A stretch of 17,400 bases of DNA. Source: Rostrohypoxylon terebratum (taxonomy: Eukaryota > Ascomycota > Sordariomycetes > Xylariales > Hypoxylaceae). The stretch lies in contig MU386088.1 of the NCBI GenBank assembly GCA_022497145.1, forward strand, positions 1 to 17,400, read 5' to 3'. Below are positions 1 through 7,549 of the stretch, one piece after another (position 1 is the first letter of the stretch; each line of letters opens with the position of its first letter). The position numbers and the translations under genes are program-made. The notes under the pieces were generated by a model. That model was not told the origin of the DNA. It made no database searches and worked only from the letters and a program-made list of their open reading frames with translations.

Positions 1-234
1 CACTGTCGAGTACGTTCCCCACCACCGAAGACAAGCCCCGCTAACCGCGATTACCATGGTAGCATCATCGCAATCCACGGCCTGGATGCCGAGTCACCGC
101 GAACATGGGTTTTCGATAAAAGAGACGGAAGCCGGACTGTGAACTGGCTACAGGACAGCGACATGCTACCAGCTGCCGTCCCAAGAACCTGGATCTATGT
201 TTTCATCAAGGTCGACGAACTGCTAGATATCTGA
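1..234 (+). pseudogene. Truncated NLR-gene fragment (start of alpha/beta-hydrolase region)
   Basis: Bases 1-185 align without gaps to 15231-15415 of the intact NLR-type gene, with 9 mismatches (95% identity). The fragment keeps the 53-bp intron (10-62) with donor GTACGT, branch point CTAAC and a TAG acceptor, so it is a DNA-level copy, not a retrocopy. Downstream of the intron it encodes the hydrolase opening (IIAIHGLDAESPRTW). Homology stops abruptly at 186. The reading frame then runs through unrelated codons to a TGA at 232-234, long before the nucleophile elbow or NB-ARC region. The left edge is cut by the window, so the upstream extent is unknown. It could be a decayed paralogue or the 3' end of a shortened gene that still makes the upstream domains. 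It converges tail-to-tail with the gasdermin-like gene. Confidence 0.85.
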
Positions 235-322
235 GGCTTCTTGGTCTCGTACCTAGACACAAACCATCTATTTTCGAATATACCATTATCCACCATATTA
301 AGAACACCCTAGTACCTAACAA

Positions 323-1198
323 TTACCAATCCTCTGGAACCACGTAAGCAATCTTCTTGCCTCTTTCATTCATCTCTATAATTCTCTTGTAGCCCTTCAG
401 CTCCATTTCGTCAAGGCCAACTTCCTCAACTTCGTCAAAAACAGGCTCCACAGGCTCCAGTTCCTCTTTATCCTGCTTTTCTCTGTCCTCTCCAGCCAAT
501 TCGGCACCAATATTATATGGTTCGTCGACCCATTTTCTGGAAGTACTAAAGAACTCTGTTTTCTTGTACTTCAACTTCCTAACCCTAATTGCAAAGATGC
601 GGTCGTTGTGCGATTTGTATTGTTGAGTAATCGTCAATTCGCAAGATCCATGTGCCTTTGGTCCAATCGAAAGGGCCGGGATATTGACCCCCAACTCCAA
701 AATCCCTCCGAGCTTCTTCACTTGTGTAGCCTCGAACGTTGGTCCAGACTCGTCATCAACTGAGACTCTACCAACTTTGATGCCGGTAATGTAGAAGACA
801 GGGTGATGCTTAGTCTTCTTCAAGAAAGTCTGCACTCCTTCAACTTGACCGGCCTTAACATAGTCATCCTTCACAGGTTCAAACTCTAGAGTTTTAACAG
901 CGTCAAAGCTGTAATTGTCGTTATTGCTGCGTTCGCCGTCAATCTTACCCCCGCCGCCAACGCCTTCAAGAGCCGGAATCTTGAGTTCAACACCACCCCC
1001 CCCTCTCAGTGCAGCTTCTCTATTAATTCTAAAGTCTGTATCATGCCAATAGTAAATCCGAGCCTTCTCAATCGTGGGTTCTTCGTAGGCATTGAGCTTT
1101 GTTAAGTCCTGGATGTTATTGATGATTGATCCGAGCCGCAATCCGTTGACGGGAACTCGCTTGCCGAGTAAATGGTACTCAGGAATGATTGCGACCAT
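323..1198 (-). CDS. Gasdermin-like pore-forming protein (fungal RCD-1/HET-Q1 type), candidate
   Basis: Single-exon gene of 291 residues. The first ATG after an upstream in-frame stop is at 1198; the longer frame to 1234 has no ATG. No signal peptide or transmembrane helix is apparent. The layout fits fungal gasdermins: a short hydrophobic start (MVAIIPEY), then a VPVNGLRLG-type segment, a Gly-rich hairpin region (about residues 65-88), a mid segment PVFYITGIKVGR (about 133-144), and a late strand IFAIRVRKL (about 201-209). An acidic linker (about 233-266) and a short basic/hydrophobic C-terminal tail follow. Known family biology: fungal gasdermins are about 250-300 residues, and proteolytic removal of a short C-terminal tail frees a membrane-permeabilising N-terminal domain that kills the cell. 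The call rests on motif spacing and on the S8 protease next door, not on a profile search. Eight consecutive G in the coding strand (996-1003) form a slippage-prone tract. The alternative is an uncharacterised ascomycete protein. Confidence 0.68.
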   Translation of the reverse strand: MVAIIPEYHLLGKRVPVNGLRLGSIINNIQDLTKLNAYEEPTIEKARIYYWHDTDFRINREAALRGGGGVELKIPALEGVGGGGKIDGERSNNDNYSFDAVKTLEFEPVKDDYVKAGQVEGVQTFLKKTKHHPVFYITGIKVGRVSVDDESGPTFEATQVKKLGGILELGVNIPALSIGPKAHGSCELTITQQYKSHNDRIFAIRVRKLKYKKTEFFSTSRKWVDEPYNIGAELAGEDREKQDKEELEPVEPVFDEVEEVGLDEMELKGYKRIIEMNERGKKIAYVVPEDW

Positions 1199-2084
1199 GA
1201 TGTAGGATATAAAATCTAGAATATGCTCAAGCAACCTCCAGTGATCGACTATAACTTCGGTTTTTAAGAGGACTTGAATGAGGGAGCGTTGTGTGCAGCC
1301 CCCGAAGAAACGTATTTAAAAGAGGAAAATGCTAGTTCAACTACCTAGTATCTATATATTTGAGCCTAGAGGCAGCCAGGTTTCTACACTTCCGCCAGGA
1401 TGGTATATGTTAGTGAATGGGGCTCTACTCCACAGGTATTGATGCTGTATTTTTCCGTTGATCTTTATATGAGAGAATACCTTTTAATTAATCATAGGTA
1501 AGTATTCAGCACAGATCTCTTGTAGTCTTCCACGCATTTTTTATGGCTAAATACCTGTCGATGAGGCCCATTGGTAAGTGAAGACTGGCTCACTAACATA
1601 TAACATCCCTGCGGAGGTGTACAGTGCTGCCTACCTACATAGCCACGTCAGTGGTTTAGTCATGCGGTTCCAAGAGGTTCCCCTGAGCCCTTTTACCCCG
1701 CTCAAGTCAGCCAGGTACTAGGTACCTAACTACTTTTTCAGCTTCTTATTATTGAGGCACTCTGTTACAAACCTAGACGTAAATATTAGTCGTGTTAAGC
1801 TGGGGTCCTTGACTTTAAGGTACCTAAACAATGCTCGAAGGGGATTAAGTGAATATTATGAATATCTGTTCGTAGAGGTTTAGAGTCCCTTTACTACTGT
1901 AGCCTGAAGCCTTAGATTGATAGATACCTAGGTAGGTAAGGAACTGAAGTAATAACTAGGTGCATGGGAGATGCTATGGTTACCGGTAGAGATACCCTTC
2001 CTTCTTGAATACTTTACAGTGATGTGTGTTGCGGCCACCAAATCTAAAACCGCATATCAAGCCCAAGTGAAGCATCCGTTTACC

Positions 2085-2412
2085 AACCAATGGAAAACCT
2101 CGGGAGAACGTCTTTGAAGACATTACAGAGACAAGTAGAGGAAGTTTGAAGGGCGTTTATATGTAAGAATCACTTATTGTATTTAGGTAGTCACACATTC
2201 CAGTCCTTAGTTATTAATCTAAGTCTATTCACAACGAGTAGGGACAGGACTCCAGGTCTCTCTGACGAACACACTTTAATTTGATATACCTGGCCTCTAC
2301 GATCACTGTTACCTTAAAATCAGCCTAGGCCCTAATAGGTTCGTCATAATGGCAGGTATCCTTCCGATTTTCATCCGTAATTGGTTCAGCTGATTCTGTT
2401 ACGAACCCGTCT
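2085..2412. repeat. Diverged LTR-like dispersed repeat, copy 1
   Basis: This copy shares an ordered series of blocks with 6793-7105. Examples are aatctaagtctatt (2216-2229 versus 6929-6942) and a 26-bp block at 2246-2271 versus 6971-6996 with 23 matches. Further right, a GGTTCGT word is followed by a 'ccgtaattgg' block, matched by 'ccgtgattgg' at about 7100 and 10261. No coding potential was seen. The ends are approximate. A solo-LTR remnant is the likeliest reading, because better-preserved copies end in TGTRACAAGGGC-type sequence on the opposite strand. Confidence 0.45.
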
Positions 2413-2642
2413 ACTACTTCTGTTTGACTGACTTCGTAGATCGGATACGTACCCTGGGGTACTTGGCTTTAAGGTAACAATACTATAGGGTTGACGATTC
2501 TGTTCGTAAAAGAGATTTCATGAGACTCTATATTCAAGTGCGGTCTGAATACTTAGATTGAAAGCTGGAGAACTAAAAACTAAATACAATAGGAAACCTG
2601 TTTACTTCTTATACTAATTTTCCTTCCCTAGAAATGAATTGA

Positions 2643-2698
2643 ATCGGTAACAACCGATCGTGGGTGCGTTGATTCATCGTTTCCTGAAACGCTGAATC
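2643..2698. promoter_or_regulatory. Tandem inverted repeats upstream of the S8 protease gene
   Basis: Two dyads lie side by side about 200 bp upstream of the protease ATG. The first is ATCGGT (2643-2648), a 4-base spacer, then ACCGAT (2653-2658). The second is longer: 13-base arms at 2671-2683 and 2686-2698 that match at 12 of 13 positions around a 2-base centre. They could be transcription-factor sites or a transposon footprint; the sequence alone does not decide. Confidence 0.4.
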
Positions 2699-2882
2699 GA
2701 GATATCTACCATCGCTATTCATCGTTCCAGTCACGTGGCCTCCGGATTATTATTTCTTCCGAGGGTCGTATTTTTGGGCCGTAACAGATTCACTGAGATT
2801 ATTGCCATCCCATTTTTGAGCTGTTGGTTTGTAGCACACCACTCTCAGCAAACCTGAATTTTAGAGACTCTTTTGTCAAGCC

Positions 2883-2939
2883 ATGAAGGCTCCTCAACAT
2901 TCCCATGGCTTCGAAATTCTTTTTTATGACAGTGGATGA
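2883..2939 (+). promoter_or_regulatory. Overlapping upstream ORF at the protease start
   Basis: An ATG at 2883 with G at -3 opens an 18-codon frame ending in TGA at 2937-2939. It overlaps the presumed protease start (2905) in another frame. If 2883 lies in the mRNA, ribosomes starting there would bypass 2905, whose own context (C at -3) is weaker. This could damp translation of a dangerous protease, or the transcript may simply start downstream of 2883. Confidence 0.4.
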
Positions 2940-5900
2940 TTTGCTAAATAATCTTGCTTTGTGGCGAGCTCAGGGCGTAACTATACCTACAGCAGAATTC
3001 AAATCCGGCCTCACACCCTCGATAGGACAAGGTGCGACCGATATAGCTTCAGATATTGCACAGGATTCTGTTCCACCAGCTGCTTGCAGTATTCATACCC
3101 CGAGCCAGCCCGAAGAAGGACATACTTTTGCTGAAAATCCGAGATCTATCGACGTCTTGAACGAAACAGCTGCAACATTTATGAGAACTGACCTCCAATT
3201 CGCCGGGATCTGCTTGACGGAATTCAATGATGACAAGGTCTCTGAAGAGACCCAGACACAAACAGAGCAGCTCACTAGAAAGATTACAGAGCAGTTTACC
3301 GAGAAATGTACACAGGTGCCCGTAAACGACAGTCAACCCCGAGGCAATGATATTAAAGATGTAATCAAAATCACAAAAGAAGTCGAGAAGTTTGTTGAAA
3401 CAAAATTGCAAGAAGAAGTAGGAGCTGGCCTGGAGTCTTCCACCAACGACATGGTTGAGACCAGGCTGCACGCTGGCAAGCTGTTGACACAAAGTATTGG
3501 AAGGCGCTTGCATACTTTATCCATGGCGCTTGTTCAACAATTGAGTTGTTGCGATGAGCAACATTTCATACGGTTGAAATTGACGGGGTTCGTCGATCAG
3601 ACTCATTCTCAAAATGGGTCTGACTTTGACATGTACTTGTCAAATGGGAATCATTGGGCACGTGCTTACTGGGTGAAGAGTAAATGTAAATTCATAGGGT
3701 AAGGGTTTTGTACCATTATGTTTACGATACAACCATTTGACTGACGGAGAGAGCAGAGAACTGACCCAAGAAGGAGACAGAGGCTGTACTTTCATTCAAG
3801 ATTCTGTACAAAAGGGGAAACAATTGAGCCTTTTGCTTAAAGAGACCCCGGCTCGAGATCCTGATACGCAGTACAGTGTGAGCCCCATACAGTTTACTAT
3901 TTCTCAGGAACTCAGTTCCTTTGTCACACCAACAGAATCGATAGCAAGTGTCATGAGGCAAGTTGAATCTAGTAAAACGACTCAACGTGTCTTTAACGTC
4001 AAGAAGTTTCTGCCTATTGACAGGGACAAGCTTTGCCTGAATTTGGCTTTGTCATTGCTTCATATGGCTAGTAGCGATTGGAGAAGACTGACATGGTACT
4101 CTGACAATCCCGATATAGGGACGGGAATATTCTTTCTCAGGGATCCTAGCTCCCAGGAGATTGTCAACAAAACACAAGTATACATGTCTTGGCGCATCCA
4201 GGAAAATTTTGAGGCTCAAAATTCAACAGAGGGACTCATGTGTAACCCCCAGCTTTTGGACTTTGCTAGGCTATTGATCGAGATACAAAACTGGACAAAG
4301 CTTCAACTTACACTTGATACGGCGTCTGAAACTCTGCGAAAACAGTTATTTGGCAAACCTCATAAGGAACAACTTCGACTTTGCCTCCTGGAATATATCA
4401 ATGTCCAGTTCGAGCCAGTTCGATACTCCGATTTCAAATCCGCCCTCCTAGCCTGCCTGAATGACCGTGGGCGCATAGAGGCCGCTGCAGAGAACAAACC
4501 GGAACGAATCCAGGCTTACGTTTTCAATCAAATAATAAAACCACTGCACAGGTACTTTGGCAATCCCGAGTTGCCTCAACCCACATTTCCAGCAAAGTCC
4601 TCATTCAATTCAATTCCATTAATGAGTCAAAATTGCCAGAAAAGTCCTGAACTTGATACATATGACTTATCTATTACCCACAATCCTAAAGACGAAGAGT
4701 CAGTTCCTAACCCCTTTGAATCACCCAAATATTGAGTTACCTAGACTTGGGTAGGTAGTTTTACTAATCCAACTAGTAGACTTCACAACATATTCTGGGA
4801 CAAGATGACTGAATTCTTGAATACTTATATTAAGACTTCTCATACCGATGAGCTCAACCCATACATGAGAAGGAAAGTGAGGAAAGTACGGATAGCAATT
4901 ATCGATAGCGGTGTTAGGAATGAAGATATAGAAATCGCGGCAGCAAAAGCTAATAAACAGATTGTGGGTTATCGAAATTTCACATCTTCGGACCCGGACG
5001 ATTGTGAAGATCATATCAATCATGGAACTATGGTCACCCGTCTCCTGTTGGATGTAGCGCCAGAGGCGGAACTCTACATTGCAAAGGTCTCGAACCAGAA
5101 AAAATTGCCGAAGAGTCAATTGCACTGCATCGCTGAGGTATGAAAATTCATTTCCTTTATGTCAAAGATTTTTGCTTTCAACAGGTCTTAGTTGCTGGCA
5201 AGCCCAGCGCCTACGAAATAACTCTATGCCAGTGGATAACCTTCGTCATTCATTAATGTGAATCACTGAATTGGTTTGGAATTAAAAGATACTGATTGAA
5301 CAGCAGGCTATCAAATGGGCTGTACAGCAATGGGACGTCGATATCATCTCAATGTCTCTAACACTCACTAAGGTGCATTATGATATTGATGAAGAACTGA
5401 ATCAGGCGCTTTCTCCGTCATACTTGAATAATATGGGAAAGATAGTGTTTGCTGCTGCTGGTAATCGAGGACTATATGAAAAAGTCTTTCAGGCAGATAA
5501 ACTGCCAGCATGGCCAGCAAGTAAAAAAGGTGTCATCGCTGTCTATGCTACAAATGGAAGTGACAGAAGGATAGGAGCCAGCCCCGCGGACCCCGCCATC
5601 AAGAAGGACCTGAAACTTGCAACTCTTGGTCATGGAATTAAAATGCGATGGCCAGATAGTGAAAACCTTGGTAAATTCAAAGACATCTACATTTCTGGCT
5701 CGTCATTCGCAACACCGATTGCAGCTGGGACTGCAGCGAATGTCCTTGAATTTGTGAATCGTCGATTGGAAATGCCAGATTTCAAGAGGGCTCGGTTTCA
5801 CTCGCATGATAAAATGGCTGATATTTTCAAGGAATTGTCTGTTTGTGATAAGGAGGGTTTTAATTTTGTGCATCCATTGGAAATGTGGCAAAGAGCATAT

Positions 5901-5984
5901 CGCAAAGGTGGGGGTGATGGGTCGTCTCAGCCGCCTGACAAGTTCAAGCTCATCTATAAATGTTTTGACAATATTGTTTCTTGA
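2905..5984 (+). CDS. Cytosolic subtilisin-family (S8) serine protease with long fungal N-terminal region (HET-Q2-like)
   Basis: Proposed join 2905-3698, 3757-4698, 4777-5137, 5307-5984 gives 924 residues. Introns are 58, 78 and 169 bp and every junction keeps frame. The second uses donor GTCAGT and branch ACTAAT (acceptor 4776 or 4779). Residues 1-200 are low-complexity and hydrophilic. About 206-560 resembles the helical fungal region (DUF7580-like) that commonly precedes S8 domains: CCDEQHFIRLKLTGF, then WVKSKCKF, then a region including LCLNLALSLLHMASSDW. The S8 domain has a complete catalytic set: Asp622 (AIIDSGV), His661 (NHGTMV), oxyanion Asn752 (AAAGNRG) and Ser832 (SGSSFATP). There is no signal peptide, so it acts inside the cell, unlike secreted subtilisins. 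In Podospora a protease of this kind cleaves the adjacent gasdermin; the gasdermin-like gene here is divergent, 1.7 kb away. If the weak intron at 4699 is wrong, the TGA at 4733 would split the locus into two genes, the second starting at ATG 4805. Confidence 0.88.
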
Positions 5985-6784
5985 GGTAGTGTAGGTAACA
6001 AGGGCTTAATATATAAGTGCTTGGATGTTACGATCCCTTGGAGCTCCCACAGGCAAAACATTAACCTAAGGTCACGTGACACAGTTAGATGCTTGGCATC
6101 GAGTTGATCTCAACTCACTCAGTGTGACAAGGTAATATGGCTTGGAATCGTAGTTCTTAATTCAGCTAATAATTCTCTAGGGGTCCTAAGGTCCTATGGT
6201 TTTCTTTTTCTTTTGTGGAAGGAGAATCCGTCGATTATTTAGGTACATTCTGATCCTTGAATGAAGTCCTAGAGATCCGATGTTCGACGCGTTAAGCGCC
6301 TTCATCATGAAGTTGGTTCTAACATGCATATGTCCTTCTACCTGATAATCACCCTGTTCAACCAATGATACTTAGTACCATACTCCCAACACCTCGTATT
6401 GACAGTCTGCATATGTGTTGGTCGTTATGTTGGTTGTGTTGTAGGTCACCGTGTAACAACTCAGGCTTAGTAAATTGTCACGGGATGAAGCTTTCACTCG
6501 ATCATGTGACAAGTGCGCTCCGCGCCACTTGCTTATATAAGAGTAACTTAGTAAGCTCGCGGGTATAAAACAGTGATGCCCGAGCGAGAGCGTAGCTCTC
6601 GCACTTAACTTAATTAACCTCTTTTACATCCGATCTGGCACCGTATATTAATAGCTCTCTCTCCGTGAGATAAATATAGTTTTAATAAAGGGGTTTTTGA
6701 TTTTAAGGTAATAGTAATTATAGAGGTCAAGTGTAATTAATTAAAGTGTGTGTCACAAACCACCTTCAAAAGACCCACCTAAAA
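5985..6784. other. Non-coding region with LTR-like remnants downstream of the protease
   Basis: No supportable gene. GTAACAAGGGCTTAATATA at about 5994 matches, on the opposite strand, the end of the LTR-like repeat at 10411-10433, so a short terminus of that family lies here; a second TGTGACAAGG word is at about 6122. The stretch from about 6405 to 6760 looks LTR-like, with a TATA-type box (CTTATATAAGAG near 6530) and a perfect stem-loop at 6584-6602, but its ends cannot be fixed. Confidence 0.4.
6584..6602. repeat. Perfect short hairpin in LTR-like DNA
   Basis: GCGAGAGC (6584-6591) and GCTCTCGC (6595-6602) are perfect 8-bp inverted arms around a 3-base loop. They lie about 25 bp downstream of a TATAAA word (6563-6568). 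No T-tract or gene end is nearby, so a terminator role is not supported. It is most likely part of an LTR transcript leader. Confidence 0.45.
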
Positions 6785-7306
6785 CGGGACCACGGAAAAA
6801 CCTCGGAACAGCTATCGCCAGAATAGCCAGCTACCACAGCTATCGCAAAGAACAGGCTAAGGAAGGATATCTATATAAACATGGCAGGCTCCTATGTATC
6901 TAGTCATTCATTCAGCTCTCCAGCTATCAATCTAAGTCTATTACTTCAACCGCATCGAACTAATAGAGGGAGGACTCCAAGCCTCTCTTACGAACAGACT
7001 ACTTTTGATCTGATCTCTACGAGTACTGCTAACAAACAAGGCCACGAAGCACCCCGTATACCTAAGTACCTAGGTATAAGTTCGTAACACCACCATACCC
7101 GTGATTGGTCTTACGATATTCTCCACTTCTAAGTCCTTAAGCTGGTCGTTTGGCTGGTTTATGACATTAGCATGCATATTGTACCGCAGGCTTCAAGCAC
7201 ACATAAGGCCTACTAGATTCCCACTCCGAAGAGAGAGAGGAATCAAGGACCTTGGCACCTTTGAGAATTATTAGCTGATCTAAGAATCTAATATATTCTA
7301 AACCCT
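6785..7306 (-). repeat. LTR-like dispersed repeat, copy 2, interrupted by the MULE
   Basis: This copy shares blocks with copy 1 (2085-2412) and copy 3 (about 10100-10440). Near its right side, CTTGGCACCTTTGAGAATTA (7249-7268) matches CTTGGTACCCTTGAGAATTA at 10362-10381. The remaining end lies beyond the Mutator-like element, at about 9875-9900 (attaagcccttgtcaca). Read on the - strand the repeat therefore begins TGTGACAAGGGC, an LTR-like TG start. A TATA-like word (CTATATAAAC) is at about 6871. No internal retrotransposon coding sequence is joined to it, so it may be a solo LTR. Confidence 0.5.
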
Positions 7307-7316
7307 TATATTATGA
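7307..7316. repeat. Left target-site duplication of the MULE
   Basis: TATATTATGA directly abuts the left inverted repeat and matches TATATTATTA (9875-9884) at 9 of 10 positions. A duplication of about 10 bp is in the 8-11 bp range typical of Mutator-like elements. Confidence 0.75.
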
Positions 7317-7403
7317 GTGATGCTAGGTACAGATTGGTTTTTTGAACACTTGGCGACACCCGCCCACTAAATTTACTAGTGAAAATGTCTCACTACGTTT
7401 CGG
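7317..7403 (+). repeat. MULE left terminal inverted repeat
   Basis: This is the 87-base left arm, the exact reverse complement of 9788-9874, ending in ...CGTTTCGG. It would carry the transposase-binding site, and it could still be mobilised by a transposase supplied from another copy. Confidence 0.95.
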
Positions 7404-7549
7404 ACCTCCGTATCCCTTGTATAGGTATATACCAACTAGTTACCCCTCCATCAACACCATGCCGGCCATCTGTCAATATTACTGTATATCATCTCACGAT
7501 GGCCACCTTTCCACTTATCCTTAACCCACTTACAGCTTACTAAGGCTTG

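Larger units (their letters stand above)
1199..2904. other. Divergent intergenic region between gasdermin-like and protease genes
   Basis: No supportable gene. This AT-rich 1.7-kb stretch carries both promoters. It contains a diverged LTR-like repeat copy (about 2085-2412), a small internal repeat (ctggggtccttgactttaag at 1799 resembling ctggggtacttggctttaag at 2454), and many short palindromic TAGGTACCTA-like words (for example 1709-1730, 1816-1829, 1922-1940). Near the protease start lie two inverted repeats (2643-2698) and a CACGTG-containing site near 2732. The length and repeat content suggest an originally shorter shared promoter region expanded by insertions; this is inference. Confidence 0.6.

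Noticed and set aside
1199..1234. Longer N-terminus for the gasdermin-like protein starting at TTG (1234)
   Set aside because: Fungal genes rarely start at TTG; the first ATG after the upstream stop is at 1198 and gives a family-like N-terminus.
3049..3513. 154-codon open frame antisense to protease exon 1
   Set aside because: It is a shadow of the coding strand: Cys/Phe/Leu-rich with no recognisable domain, while the sense frame joins correctly to the next exon.
5138..5306. Loss of the S8 frame after the catalytic His (pseudogene hypothesis)
   Set aside because: Splicing 5137 to 5307 rejoins IAE to AIKWAVQQW, the expected S8 sequence, in phase 0.
6584..6602. Transcription terminator hairpin
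   Set aside because: There is no preceding gene end or T-run, and this type of terminator does not apply to fungal mRNA genes.
6881..7087. Small + strand open frame in the repeat region
   Set aside because: It lies in a dispersed LTR-like repeat, the frame is not kept in the related copy at 2085-2412, and the composition is not protein-like.
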